Numbered from the stretch's first letter, positions 41,608 to 51,681 are shown. The stretch: 64,000 bases of DNA from Chitinophagaceae bacterium UBA1930 (GCA_002337145.1 DDFK01000002.1:1026490-1090489), one strand, 5' to 3'. A program made the numbers and translations. The notes: generated from the letters alone by a model not told the origin.

Positions 41608-42345
41608 ATGGGTTTCTTTTCACATTTTGGCCGTTATTTAATTATGCTCAAAGGCATGTTTACCAAGCCTGAGAACTTTAAGATGTACTGGAAAGAGTTC
41701 ATGCACCAGTGTGTGGAAATAGGTATCGGTTCATTGCCCATCGTTGTAATTATTTCTTTGTTTCTAGGCGGTGTTACAACCGTACAGACAGCTTACCAAT
41801 TGGTAAGCCCATTGGTTCCATCAACCACCATTGCACAGATTGTTAGGGACAGTATGATACTGGAGCTTTCGCCCACCGTAGTAAGTATTGTGTTGGCAGG
41901 CGTTGTGGGCAGTAAGGTGGCCAGCGAATTGGGCAATATGCAGATCAGCGAACAGATAGATGCCATGGAAATTATGGGCATCAACACCAAAGCATATTTG
42001 ATACTCCCTAAAATTGTAGCTGCACTGGTAATGATACCCTGCCTTATTACGCTTTCTGCGGTATTGGGTATCTGGGGCGGACGTACAGCAGGCTCCATGA
42101 GTGGCATTATTGCAACGGATATTTTTGATGTGGGCCTTCGGCAGAATTTCTCGCCATACAATGTATTTTTTGCACTGAGCAAGGCATACACATTTGCATT
42201 CATCGTAAGTAGCATACCCGCTTATTATGGCTATCATGTAAAAGGTGGTGCATTGGAAATTGGCAGGGCAAGTACAACATCGGTAGTGGTTAGCTGCATA
42301 TTGATCTTATTATCTGACTATGTGCTGGCTGCATTGCTGCTATAG
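41608..42345 (+). CDS. MlaE-family ABC transporter permease
   Basis: 245 residues from the ATG at 41608. A GTG at 41557 would lengthen it, but the hairpin at 41552-41592 lies there. The MlaE domain has a long hydrophobic core with SLPIVVIISLFLGGVTTVQ, ELSPTVVSIVLAGVVGSKVA and AMEIMGINTKAYLILPK, with about five membrane segments. Such permeases move phospholipids between membranes with an ATPase and an MCE protein. Neither is in the next genes, so it is an orphan here. Confidence 0.85.
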   Translation: MGFFSHFGRYLIMLKGMFTKPENFKMYWKEFMHQCVEIGIGSLPIVVIISLFLGGVTTVQTAYQLVSPLVPSTTIAQIVRDSMILELSPTVVSIVLAGVVGSKVASELGNMQISEQIDAMEIMGINTKAYLILPKIVAALVMIPCLITLSAVLGIWGGRTAGSMSGIIATDIFDVGLRQNFSPYNVFFALSKAYTFAFIVSSIPAYYGYHVKGGALEIGRASTTSVVVSCILILLSDYVLAALLL

Positions 42346-42388
42346 CTTATTTATTTGTGTCCCTTAATTATTTTACTTGCATCAGGAA

Positions 42389-43474
42389 ATGAAACACAGC
42401 ATAGAACCCAACCGCCATATCGTTTTTTTAGACGGTTTAAGGGGACTGGCAATTATACTGGTGTTAGGTTACCACTTCTTTAAAATATTTCCTTTTGGCT
42501 GGATGGGGGTAGACCTGTTCTTTGTGCTATCCGGTTTCTTGATTACCAGTAAACTGGTAGCAGACAATATCAGTTTTAAAAAGTTGCTGCTTTTTTGGCT
42601 CAAACGGATATTGCGTATCATGCCATTGTATTACCTGCTCTTGTTTATTACATTCATTGCAGTGCCACTATTGGTACCTTCTGTTAATGACTCATTGATA
42701 TTTAAAAATCTGTTGCATACACAGGTTTACTATTGGACCTTCTCCATAAACTGGATAGATGCTTCTAATGGATGGCCACAACATTATATGTTTATCCATA
42801 TATGGTCGCTATGTGTGGAAATGCAATTCTATTTTATTTTTCCTTTATTACTTGCCTGTACACGCCCAAGGTACCTGTTCAATAAAAGCATTGTGCTTGC
42901 TTTGATAATAGCTGTTGTATTGTTCAGGATGTATGGAAGCAACTTTTTCGCATTCAATCCTATTTACAGGTATGTACTCATGTTTTCCCGTTTTGACGGC
43001 TTGCTACTAGGCGGTTTTATCTACTATGCATGGTCAAACAACAAACTGCCTAAAATGGCCCCCGTTATCATTGCCTTGGCCATTGGCAGTCTCGCTACAA
43101 TCGTGGGTTGGGTAATGGTTACATGCAATGTATGGACATCGGAACTGGGTTTTGTAAGCGAGTACGGCTATACGCTCAATTCGCTGCTCTTTAGTGGATT
43201 GCTATGCTGGTTACTGATGCAACCTGCTTCAATTATTGCAACAATATTCTCCAATAAATGGCTGGTAAGTATGGGTACTTATTCTTTCTGCATCTACCTC
43301 ATCCATGTACCATTGTATATTGTTATAGATAAACTGTACATGCATTACAATACACCCATTGCTTTTATACTGTATCTTCTTTTGTATGTATGTGCTGCTT
43401 ATGCATTGGGCTGGATATCTTACAACACTATAGAAAAATGGGCATCAAAAATTAAAGTCAAGTTCAACCGTTAA
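42389..43474 (+). CDS. acyltransferase 3 family membrane protein
   Basis: 361 residues from the ATG at 42389 (an in-frame TTG lies 12 bases earlier). About ten membrane helices. The family motif is in HIVFLDGLRGLAIILVLGYHF, with the catalytic-type H near residue 33, then GVDLFFVLSGFLIT and HIWSLCVEMQFYFIFP. Members O-acylate surface sugars, for example LPS, exopolysaccharide or peptidoglycan. It is two bases from the LTA-synthase-like gene and is very likely cotranscribed. Confidence 0.87.
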   Translation: MKHSIEPNRHIVFLDGLRGLAIILVLGYHFFKIFPFGWMGVDLFFVLSGFLITSKLVADNISFKKLLLFWLKRILRIMPLYYLLLFITFIAVPLLVPSVNDSLIFKNLLHTQVYYWTFSINWIDASNGWPQHYMFIHIWSLCVEMQFYFIFPLLLACTRPRYLFNKSIVLALIIAVVLFRMYGSNFFAFNPIYRYVLMFSRFDGLLLGGFIYYAWSNNKLPKMAPVIIALAIGSLATIVGWVMVTCNVWTSELGFVSEYGYTLNSLLFSGLLCWLLMQPASIIATIFSNKWLVSMGTYSFCIYLIHVPLYIVIDKLYMHYNTPIAFILYLLLYVCAAYALGWISYNTIEKWASKIKVKFNR

Positions 43475-43476
43475 CC

Positions 43477-45378
43477 ATGCAGGCAAAATGGGCAATACAT
43501 AAAAAGGGCTTTTTCTTCTTGCTGTTTTATCCATTAGCAGTGGTACTGCTGGTGCATGTTTTTTTCTTCTGCATCAATATTGGTTGGCTCGAAGTAAAGC
43601 ATACCAAAGAGCTTGCCTGGATTGTGTGGTACAGTTTCAGGTTCGACTTAATCATAGCATTGCTCGTTTTTATTATAGCATTGCCAATAAAGGCAATTGT
43701 TGAAAAAACAGGCAACAGGCTATTATTGTTAATATTAAAGTGCAGTCTCTACCTGTTCACTTTTTGTTATGTGTTGATAGGTATGATAGATGCCCTGTAC
43801 TATAGGGTTAACCTGCACCGTATTGATAGCAACAACTACAAAGAACTATTGGATAACAGCAACCTGTTTTTTTCTTTTGTAAGGGCCTATTGGTACTTTA
43901 TGCTGCTGTTGCTGGCAGCTTTACTGATAGGCTTTGTAACGATTGCAAAAAGGGTACGGTATGAAAATAGGCCTTTAACCTTAAAGTCTTTCGGCACCAT
44001 CTTTATAAGTACGTTGGTACTGTTTTATTGTACGGTGTACGATTTTGGCAACAACTACTTTTTAACGCGTTCCGCAGCTTACAAGGTAATGTCGGGCACC
44101 AATGCAAACTTTATTACCAATCCCCCCATCGAAATTGCCAGCTCGTTAAGGAACCACCGGCCCAAGATCGAGAACTGGGTGTTCATGCCCGATTCATTGG
44201 CTTTTGCAATACATCCCGTTGTAAAGCAATATGCACCGTTGCAGGAGGGCAGCCATCCCAATATCTGTGTGTTTATCATGGAAAGCACTTCGCAGGAGGA
44301 TTTTGGCAATACCGAAGAACGCAAAAAAGTAATGCCATTTATTGATTCACTGATGAACCATGCACTTGTGTTCAAGAATGCTTTTGCCAACGGGCTGTCC
44401 TCACCATGTGGCTTTGATGCAGTGGTTGCGGGGCTTCCGCAGTTTAATGTGGGCGATTTTTTCCTTACCGGTTTCAACCAGAACAATACCGAGCCCATGC
44501 CACGTCTGTTAAAGGATATGGGTTATACCAACTCTTTTTATTATGCTGTAAACGACTATGCCAACTCTTTTGTAAAAGCATCTTACTACTATGGCATAGA
44601 AAATTTCTATGGCTATAAAAATGTTGTGGACAATAAGCATTACCTCGATGGTTTTTATGGTGTGTACGACCATGTATTCCTTCAGTCAATAGCAAACGAT
44701 ATGAAGAAAAAGAGCAAACCATCATTATCGGTTATCTTCAATATCAGTACACATCAACCCTATAACCTGTTGCCAGAAAATGAACGTGCAACCATTAAGG
44801 ACTACCGTAAAATAAATCATGCATCGTTACATTACTTTGATACCAGCTTGCAACATTTCTTTCACGACATCGGTAACGAGCCTTGGTTTGCCAATACCAT
44901 ATTCGTATTTGTGGGTGACCATTACTCAAGAATGGCCCAGGAAGATAAAAGCCTGACGGGCATTTTCAGGATACCATTCTTTATCTACTCGCCCAAAGGG
45001 CAGATGAATGGCATAAGTGATAAGCTTGTTCAGCAGGCTGATATTTCCGCTTCCATTTTACAGATGGCCGGCTATACCAAACCCTTTTTCAATTACGGCA
45101 ATTCTGTTTTTGATACTACTGCATTACGAACCGTATTCACTTTTTTCAATAGCGACCTCTTATGCATCAACAGTAATTTTATAATGGTATATGATACCGA
45201 AACCAAAAAGCCAAAGGGGCTATACAATTACATGGAAGATGCTGCCATGAAAAAGGATCTCTCCCAGCAGCAGCCCGTTGCATTTGCTCTATTGAAGCAA
45301 CAATCGGAAGCCTATTTGCAAGCCATGGCCTCATCCTTGCTACACAACAAAATGAGGGCAAGTGCATATCGCCCATAA
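43477..45378 (+). CDS. LTA-synthase-like sulfatase-fold membrane enzyme
   Basis: 633 residues. Five membrane helices (about 12-190) precede a sulfatase-fold domain (about 260-560) with the metal site in FIMESTSQEDF and VFVGDHYSRMA, and a likely nucleophile in NGLSSPCGFDAVVAGLP. In the usual NGxxSIxGIP motif the Ser aligns with the first Ser here. The family transfers phosphoglycerol, phosphoethanolamine or the like to envelope glycans. In this Gram-negative setting lipoteichoic acid is not expected, so the acceptor may be LPS or periplasmic glycan. It abuts pbpC tail to tail. Confidence 0.82.
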   Translation: MQAKWAIHKKGFFFLLFYPLAVVLLVHVFFFCINIGWLEVKHTKELAWIVWYSFRFDLIIALLVFIIALPIKAIVEKTGNRLLLLILKCSLYLFTFCYVLIGMIDALYYRVNLHRIDSNNYKELLDNSNLFFSFVRAYWYFMLLLLAALLIGFVTIAKRVRYENRPLTLKSFGTIFISTLVLFYCTVYDFGNNYFLTRSAAYKVMSGTNANFITNPPIEIASSLRNHRPKIENWVFMPDSLAFAIHPVVKQYAPLQEGSHPNICVFIMESTSQEDFGNTEERKKVMPFIDSLMNHALVFKNAFANGLSSPCGFDAVVAGLPQFNVGDFFLTGFNQNNTEPMPRLLKDMGYTNSFYYAVNDYANSFVKASYYYGIENFYGYKNVVDNKHYLDGFYGVYDHVFLQSIANDMKKKSKPSLSVIFNISTHQPYNLLPENERATIKDYRKINHASLHYFDTSLQHFFHDIGNEPWFANTIFVFVGDHYSRMAQEDKSLTGIFRIPFFIYSPKGQMNGISDKLVQQADISASILQMAGYTKPFFNYGNSVFDTTALRTVFTFFNSDLLCINSNFIMVYDTETKKPKGLYNYMEDAAMKKDLSQQQPVAFALLKQQSEAYLQAMASSLLHNKMRASAYRP

Positions 45379-47814
45379 TTAATCCTTCTTCTCTATAATT
45401 TCAAAATTCCTGCTTACGCTATTACCCTGCTCATCCACAATAGTAAGCACATGCTTGCCTGCTGGCGGGTTCAGTGCCAGTTGATGGAACTGTTGCGTAG
45501 TGGCAACAAATACATCGTCCAGATGCCAGAACAGTTTTGCATTGCTGTTTCTATGGGTAGCATTAAAAATGGTTCTTCCTTTTTCTCCTGTTACTTCTTT
45601 GGGGACATAAATCTTTGCATCCTCATCGGGATAAACAATATCCAACACTTTTGCTGCATCCAATGTGCAGCCCTGTTTGTATTCGGGCAATGATCTGTAT
45701 TCGGGATGCTTTTGCCTATAATAATATTCAATGGTAGGCGGCAATATAAAATAGGATTGATGCTGCATGTCACTGGGCGATTCACAACTTTCATTCACCC
45801 TATAAGTGCCTGTCCTGTCCAGGTTTATCTTCCTGCAATAAGGGCAAATGCTGGCATTTCTTGCACTTTCGCTTACCATCATGTTATCGGTAACTGCACA
45901 GTCGCTGCCTGCCTTAAAGCCACTGTACCTGCATACCGGCATATAGGTAAAGCCACTTGACGGTTCCGCAAACCATTCGGCAGTGGGCAGCAAACGGAAA
46001 ATATCAAATAAGATAGGTGCAGCCGTATTGATGCCTGTAAGCTCTGGCCTGCCTTCACCGGTTGTATTGCCCACCCAAACAAGCACGCAATATTTGGGTG
46101 TTATGCCCACTGCCCACCCATCCCTGAAACCAAAGCTGGTACCCGTTTTCCAGGCAACACGCTGTGCCGAGGAAAACAGGTTCCACAAACCTTCCTCACC
46201 TGGCCGCATCACTTCATTCATGGCATTGAATGTGTGCCATAGGGCTATCTTATCAAAAGAAGGATTTGTGATTTGTACTATTGGATTTCGGAATTTGGAA
46301 TTTGTGCTTTGTGATTTGGTATTTATATAATTCGGCATATACCATAACCCATTCTTATCTTTTACTTTTTCATTATTCAATCCTTGGTATGTCCTTGCCA
46401 TGCTGCTATAAGCACCTGCCAGTTCGTAAGGGTTCACTTCGCAACCACCCAATATCAGGCTCATGCCATAAAAATCGGCTGGCCTGTTCAATGTGGTCAG
46501 CCCGCATTGTTTCAATACATCATAAAAACGTTGGTACTTGTATTGCTGCAACAGCTTCACGGCAGGAATGTTCAGGCTTCTTGCCAATGCCCTGTTTGCG
46601 GGTACGGCACCATCATAACCCAAATCAAAATTCTGTGGCGTGTAGCCACCAATCTGTGTAGGTATATCGGGTATCAATTGTTTGGGTAGCAAACTGCCTT
46701 CTGTTAATAAAGATGCATACAGCAAGGGTTTCAGGGTACTGCCGGGGCTTCGTGGCGAAGACAGCACATCCACATGGCTTTCTATTGCAGAGTCTTGCGT
46801 GTTGTACACATTGCCAACATAGGCCAGCACATTGCCTGTTTCCACTTCAACAACCATGGCTGCCGCATTCTTTATCTGGTTGCCCCGCAATTGTTGTGCA
46901 TGTTGCCAAACAATGCTGTTTACCTGCTTCTGTAAATTGATGTCAAGCGTTGTTTGTATGGCGGTTAACTGATTGCTGTTCTCTTTTTTCAACGAAACAA
47001 AGTCACGTTTAAACCTGTCCAATAAATGCGGAGCCAACTGCGGTAAGGCTTTGGGCTCACCGGGCAATGGTTCCATCTTGGCAAGGTCGCCCGTGGTTTT
47101 ATCAATGGTTTTGTTGTCAACTAGTTTATCCAGCAGTTCGTTTCTTTTCCGTAACAATATTTCCCTGTTCTTTCCGGGATGCACCAACGATGGGGCATTG
47201 GGCAGTACGGCCAGGGCAGCCATTTCGCCCCAGCTAAGCTGCTCGGCACTTCTGCCATAATAACGCCATGCGGCTGCATCCAGGCCAACCACATTGCTGC
47301 CAAATGGTGCATTGCTGGCATACATGGCAAGAATGGATTTCTTGCTGTAGCTGCACTCCAACCTAATGGCCAAAATACTTTCAGACAATTTGTTCCAGAT
47401 GCTGCGTTTGTTGTTCTGTTTGTATAGGCGAATCACTTGCATGGTTAGTGTACTGCCGCCACTCACTGTTTTTTTGCTGCTGATATTCTGTTTCATGGCC
47501 CTGCCCAACGCAATGGGGTCAACACCGGGATGGTAATAAAAACGTTTGTCTTCAAAGGTGGTAATGCATTTGGCAAATTTCTCCGGTACTTTATCGTTGT
47601 AGGGAAAACGCCATTGCCCATCGCTTGCAATGGCTGCATTTAGCAGGTTACCATCCTTGTCAGTAATAACGAAACTGGTAGGTGCATGAAACAGTTTGGC
47701 CGGTAACGAGAGCCAGAACCAAGTGAGTAATACGAGCAGGATGCCCCATTTGATTTTGGATTTCCTGCTTAAATTTTTGAAGTAATGGATCAATTGCCTG
47801 TAATGGACTTTCAC
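45379..47814 (-). CDS. pbpC: penicillin-binding protein 1C
   Basis: 811 residues with one N-terminal membrane segment. Glycosyltransferase-51 domain: FEDKRFYYHPGVDPIALGRA and GGSTLTMQVIRL. Transpeptidase domain: SPGSTLKP (S-x2-K near residue 357), the SSMART region and WKTGTS near residue 554. A C-terminal PBP1C-type beta domain ends it. It polymerises and crosslinks peptidoglycan. An alpha-2-macroglobulin, its usual partner, lies about 4 kb upstream on this strand. A short Asn/Ser/Thr-rich insert occurs near residues 496-518. Confidence 0.93.
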   Translation of the reverse strand: MKVHYRQLIHYFKNLSRKSKIKWGILLVLLTWFWLSLPAKLFHAPTSFVITDKDGNLLNAAIASDGQWRFPYNDKVPEKFAKCITTFEDKRFYYHPGVDPIALGRAMKQNISSKKTVSGGSTLTMQVIRLYKQNNKRSIWNKLSESILAIRLECSYSKKSILAMYASNAPFGSNVVGLDAAAWRYYGRSAEQLSWGEMAALAVLPNAPSLVHPGKNREILLRKRNELLDKLVDNKTIDKTTGDLAKMEPLPGEPKALPQLAPHLLDRFKRDFVSLKKENSNQLTAIQTTLDINLQKQVNSIVWQHAQQLRGNQIKNAAAMVVEVETGNVLAYVGNVYNTQDSAIESHVDVLSSPRSPGSTLKPLLYASLLTEGSLLPKQLIPDIPTQIGGYTPQNFDLGYDGAVPANRALARSLNIPAVKLLQQYKYQRFYDVLKQCGLTTLNRPADFYGMSLILGGCEVNPYELAGAYSSMARTYQGLNNEKVKDKNGLWYMPNYINTKSQSTNSKFRNPIVQITNPSFDKIALWHTFNAMNEVMRPGEEGLWNLFSSAQRVAWKTGTSFGFRDGWAVGITPKYCVLVWVGNTTGEGRPELTGINTAAPILFDIFRLLPTAEWFAEPSSGFTYMPVCRYSGFKAGSDCAVTDNMMVSESARNASICPYCRKINLDRTGTYRVNESCESPSDMQHQSYFILPPTIEYYYRQKHPEYRSLPEYKQGCTLDAAKVLDIVYPDEDAKIYVPKEVTGEKGRTIFNATHRNSNAKLFWHLDDVFVATTQQFHQLALNPPAGKHVLTIVDEQGNSVSRNFEIIEKKD
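46262..46330. repeat. ATTTG-rich repeat inserted within pbpC
   Basis: The forward strand reads repeated ATTTG-type units (TTTCGGAATTTGGAATTTG, GATTTGGTATTTATATAATT). On the coding strand this gives an Asn/Ser/Thr-rich stretch (NTKSQSTNSKFRNPIVQITN), between the transpeptidase motifs of pbpC. Similar ATTTG-rich repeats are usually intergenic in this phylum. The reading frame is kept. Confidence 0.45.
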
Positions 47815-48022
47815 GATAGAAAAATAATCATTGCAATTTGAAATAACAAGTTAAACAGTTGCGATAGCGGTCTGTTTCGAATGTTTGTTAGGCTAAGCCT
47901 ATTGAAACCGATAGCTTGTTTTTGCTAACTGAATCACGGACTGTTAGCTGTCATAAACTTTTTTAAAACATATATAGATGTCAAGCCATAATTTCGGCCA
48001 TCCTTTATTTCAATCAACGCAT

Positions 48023-48721
48023 ATGAAAATACTATTGGTAGAAGATGAGCCGAGCGTGGCATCACTGGTGCAGAAAGCATTGACGGAGGAAAGCTATGAA
48101 GTGACGGTGGCAATGGACGGTGGCATGGCCTGGGACTATATAGAACGTTTTCAATATGCACTGTTTATTTTTGATTTGATGCTGCCCGGTATTAACGGCA
48201 TAGAACTTTGCAAACGCACCAGGCAAAAAGGCATAACCATACCCATACTGATGCTTACCGCTTTAGGTACAACCGATAATGTGGTATTGGGCTTGGATAG
48301 CGGTGCAGATGATTACCTCTCAAAGCCTTTTAAAATAGCTGAGCTCCTGGCAAGGGTAAGGTCATTAATGCGTAGAGGCGTTACGGAACAGGCAACAGCA
48401 ACGAGTACTGCCAGCAACCAGTTGTTGAGCCATGCTGATGTAATAATGGACCTGGATGAAAAAACAGTTACAAGGAACGGCGTGCTGATTGAACTTACGG
48501 TTACGGAGTTCCGCCTGCTGGAATATTTTCTACAGAACCCAAGAAGGGTGCTTTCGAGAATGGACATATTGGAAAAAGTATGGGGCTATGATTTTAACCT
48601 GAATACAAAAGTGGTGGATGTGTACATCAACTACCTACGCAAGAAATTGGAGAAAGGAGACCAGCCCAAGCTGTTGCATACAGTAGTGGGTATGGGTTAT
48701 GTATTCAAAGAAAATGCTTAA
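48023..48721 (+). CDS. OmpR-family response regulator
   Basis: 232 residues from the ATG at 48023. Receiver domain with KILLVEDEPS, phospho-acceptor D51 in FIFDLMLPGINGIE, MLTALG and LSKPFKIAELLARV; then a winged-helix DNA-binding domain (VTEFRLLEYFLQNP, VVDVYINYLRKKL). It regulates genes under the sensor kinase that follows, whose start ATG overlaps its stop (TAATG). Targets are unknown; pbpC divergent upstream is a candidate. Confidence 0.92.
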   Translation: MKILLVEDEPSVASLVQKALTEESYEVTVAMDGGMAWDYIERFQYALFIFDLMLPGINGIELCKRTRQKGITIPILMLTALGTTDNVVLGLDSGADDYLSKPFKIAELLARVRSLMRRGVTEQATATSTASNQLLSHADVIMDLDEKTVTRNGVLIELTVTEFRLLEYFLQNPRRVLSRMDILEKVWGYDFNLNTKVVDVYINYLRKKLEKGDQPKLLHTVVGMGYVFKENA

Positions 48722-50088
48722 TGAAAATACAGCTTAAGATAGCATTGTTGTTTACGTTGTTGTGCACCAGCATCATCATCGCATTGAGCTGTGCCATTTA
48801 TTATTTTGCCAACAAGGAAGCCTTCCAGGATTTTTTTGTGCGGCTGGAACTAAGGGCCAACATTGCTGCAAGGGCCAATCTTGCGGCAGACGAAGAAACG
48901 GCAGCAACTTTTGAAAAGATACGTAACGAGCACCTGCAACAATTGCCCGATGAAAAGGAATACATCGTTCAACTGGATACACTGAACAGCTTTGTAAAGA
49001 GTGCGGTAGCAAAGGATTTGGAACCTTCTTTTTTTGATGAGATACTCCTGAATAAAAGGGCTGCATCCAGAAAAGGTTTCCTGTTTTACGAAGGTGTCTT
49101 TTACAAGAACAGCAAGGGCAGTTTTGTAATCGTAATATCTGCACAGCATACGTATGCAAAGGATTTTCTGGCCAACCTGCGTTCCATATTAATGATTGGC
49201 TGTTTGATAAGTATGGTGGTGGTCTTTTCACTGGGCATGATTTTTTCGAAAAGGATATTGTTGCCCATCAGGAATATTACCCGTTCAGTAAAAAAAATCA
49301 ATGCCACTTCGTTGCATGAACGTTTGTTGGTGAAGCAGGGGAGGGATGAAGTTGCGGACCTTGCCAATACGTTCAACGAAATGATCAGCAGACTGGAAAT
49401 GTCTTTTGAGACACAGAACAATTTTGTGAGCAATGCATCGCATGAACTCAATACACCATTAACGGGTATTATTGGCGAAGCGGATTATGCCCTGTCCAGA
49501 CCTTTTTCGCAGGAGCAGTATATGGCTTCCATGACATCCATCCTGTCTCAGGCAGAGAGGCTGCGGGATGTTACCAAAGGCCTGCTGGAGTTGGCAAGAT
49601 CGGGTTTGGTAGACAATTTTTCCATGCAGCCAATAAGGCTTGACGAGATCATTTACAATGTGCAGAAAATAGCCAAACAGGTGTATCCCAAAAGCCATGT
49701 TGAAGTTGATTATAGCCTGTACCCAGATGATTCGGACCAGCTTTCCGTAATGGCCAACGCACATTTGATTGAACTGGCCATTTCCAATATCGTATTGAAC
49801 TCCTGTAAATATTCCGGGCAGAAGCATGTGGTGATAGCCTTGGCTGTTGCGGGCAATGATACAGTCATCATTGTAAAAGACAACGGTATCGGCATTCCGC
49901 AAAAAGATATGGGGCATATATTCGACCCCTTCTTTCGGGCATCCAATGTGCAGGGCACAGGCGGGTATGGTATCGGGCTGCCATTGACCAAGAACATCGT
50001 AAAGATGCACAACGGTACCATTTCCATCAACTCAAAAGAAAATGAAGGAACAGAAGTGGTAGTCAAAATTCCTATTGCTCATCAATAA
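48721..50088 (+). CDS. membrane sensor histidine kinase
   Basis: 455 residues. Two membrane helices (about 8-30 and 155-176) enclose a periplasmic sensor loop, followed by HAMP (about 178-228), DHp with H241 in NASHELNTPLTGI and an HATPase domain with N-box NSCKYSG, DNGIGIPQKD and GGYGIGLPLTKN. All kinase motifs are present. It pairs with the OmpR-type regulator before it. Confidence 0.92.
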   Translation: MKIQLKIALLFTLLCTSIIIALSCAIYYFANKEAFQDFFVRLELRANIAARANLAADEETAATFEKIRNEHLQQLPDEKEYIVQLDTLNSFVKSAVAKDLEPSFFDEILLNKRAASRKGFLFYEGVFYKNSKGSFVIVISAQHTYAKDFLANLRSILMIGCLISMVVVFSLGMIFSKRILLPIRNITRSVKKINATSLHERLLVKQGRDEVADLANTFNEMISRLEMSFETQNNFVSNASHELNTPLTGIIGEADYALSRPFSQEQYMASMTSILSQAERLRDVTKGLLELARSGLVDNFSMQPIRLDEIIYNVQKIAKQVYPKSHVEVDYSLYPDDSDQLSVMANAHLIELAISNIVLNSCKYSGQKHVVIALAVAGNDTVIIVKDNGIGIPQKDMGHIFDPFFRASNVQGTGGYGIGLPLTKNIVKMHNGTISINSKENEGTEVVVKIPIAHQ

Positions 50089-50194
50089 CACTGTTTGGCT
50101 CTTACCAGATTCTTACCACATTTTTACTTCTTGCCAATTTATTGCTTACCTGTTTCTAATACTGGCTGTGCATTTTGCACTAAAACCAGTCAAC

Positions 50195-50725
50195 ATGAAA
50201 AAGATACTCTTACCAACCGACCTTACCGTTCAGTCGTTATGGGCTGCGAAACAAATCATACAGCAGGCCCGTTACCAGGGAGCACTTACCATTTACGTTG
50301 TGCACATGATAGAAATGCCTTCGAGCATAAATGACCTGCTTTCGTTAGGCCGTAATAGGAAGTATCCAACCATGTCGCCTGCTTTTATAGATGCCTTACA
50401 GATACTGCGTAGCAAAGCCGCGGAATCGAATATAGCAGTGCATTTTGAGTATGTGTATGGCAACAACTCACGGGTACTGAAAAATTTCATGCAAGGGCAG
50501 GGCATTGCCGAAGTACTTCTGCTGAATGGTTATGAATACAGTTTCAGCCAAAATGTATCTGTTGACTTTATACCTTTTTTCAAGAGAATGAAAACAGCCG
50601 TTAACCATATTCCATTCAACATCGGCAATTTTTCGGAATTCCAGTTGCTGTCTATTCTATTGAACAATGGCACGGAAGAAAAGAATGAGGAAGTGGCTTT
50701 GTACACATCATCACTGGCTGTTTAA
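50195..50725 (+). CDS. universal stress protein-like
   Basis: 176 residues from the ATG at 50195; the preceding frame is unlikely. The start MKKILLPTDLTVQSLWAAKQ is that of Usp domains and a second half with VLLLNGYEYSFSQN follows. The GxxG ATP loop of ATP-binding Usp proteins is not clear, so it may be a non-nucleotide-binding member. It follows the kinase at 106 bases, so it may be part of the same regulated unit. Confidence 0.6.
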   Translation: MKKILLPTDLTVQSLWAAKQIIQQARYQGALTIYVVHMIEMPSSINDLLSLGRNRKYPTMSPAFIDALQILRSKAAESNIAVHFEYVYGNNSRVLKNFMQGQGIAEVLLLNGYEYSFSQNVSVDFIPFFKRMKTAVNHIPFNIGNFSEFQLLSILLNNGTEEKNEEVALYTSSLAV

Positions 50726-50742
50726 CAGTAAAAAAATATTGT

Positions 50743-51681
50743 ATGTTGTTAAAGAAAAATATTCCTATCAGTTATATCGTCGGGAAGATAAAATTGGAGT
50801 TGACATTGGTTACTTTGTATGCAGGTGTGGTAACGTTCCTATACCATAGCTACAATATAACAGGGTGGTCAGTGCCAATTTCCATACCAATGATTATGGG
50901 TATCGTGATCTCTTTGCTACTGGCTTTCCGGTCAAACCAGGCGTATGACAGGTGGTGGGAGGCAAGGACCATTTGGGGAGCCATTGTAAATGACAGCCGT
51001 TCTTTTGCAAGGCAGATAAATACTTTCATAGACCATAAGTTCTGGAGCGATAAAATTCCCAACGAAGAAATTTATTTCTTTAAGGAAAGGATGGTGAAGA
51101 GACAGATAGCCTGGTGCCATGCTTTAAGCAACCACCTTCGTGGAAGGGATGCCATGACGAAGATGGAAAAATACCTGTCCAGAAAAGACATGCAGCACAT
51201 ACGCAACTACAACAATATACCTATGGCCCTGTTGGAGCTTCATGGCTATGATTTGAAAATGGCTTTGGACAATGGATGGATCAATACTTACCAGCATATT
51301 GAAATGGATGAAACATTGACCAGGCTTTGCGATGCGATGGGTAAATGTGAAAGGATCAAGAATACTGTGTTCCCGGCTACTTATAGCGTGTACATACATT
51401 TTTCGTTGGTGGTTTTCTTTATGCTGATGCCTTTTGCCATGATTGAGTACATCAGCTACTTAACAGTACCTGCTATGATTACGATAGCAGCTTCCTTTTT
51501 CCTGATTGAAAAGATGGCCGTGCACCTGCAGGACCCTTTTGAAAACAGGCCAACCGATACACCGATGACCGCTATCTGTTTCAATATTGAAAGGGACCTG
51601 AAACAAATGATCAATGAACAGCCCGTAAAGGAAATAAATGGAGGGATAGCAGGAAACAAAAAAGCTTTTTATGTTTTATAA
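50743..51681 (+). CDS. bestrophin-family channel-like membrane protein
   Basis: 312 residues. Family signatures are FRSNQAYDRWWEARTIWGAIVNDSRSFARQ and the later ATYSVYIHFSLVVFFMLMPFAMIE membrane part and ENRPTDTPMTAIC. About four membrane helices form the anion- or cation-conducting pore of bacterial bestrophins. Eighteen bases after the Usp-like gene. Two terminators follow. Confidence 0.9.
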   Translation: MLLKKNIPISYIVGKIKLELTLVTLYAGVVTFLYHSYNITGWSVPISIPMIMGIVISLLLAFRSNQAYDRWWEARTIWGAIVNDSRSFARQINTFIDHKFWSDKIPNEEIYFFKERMVKRQIAWCHALSNHLRGRDAMTKMEKYLSRKDMQHIRNYNNIPMALLELHGYDLKMALDNGWINTYQHIEMDETLTRLCDAMGKCERIKNTVFPATYSVYIHFSLVVFFMLMPFAMIEYISYLTVPAMITIAASFFLIEKMAVHLQDPFENRPTDTPMTAICFNIERDLKQMINEQPVKEINGGIAGNKKAFYVL

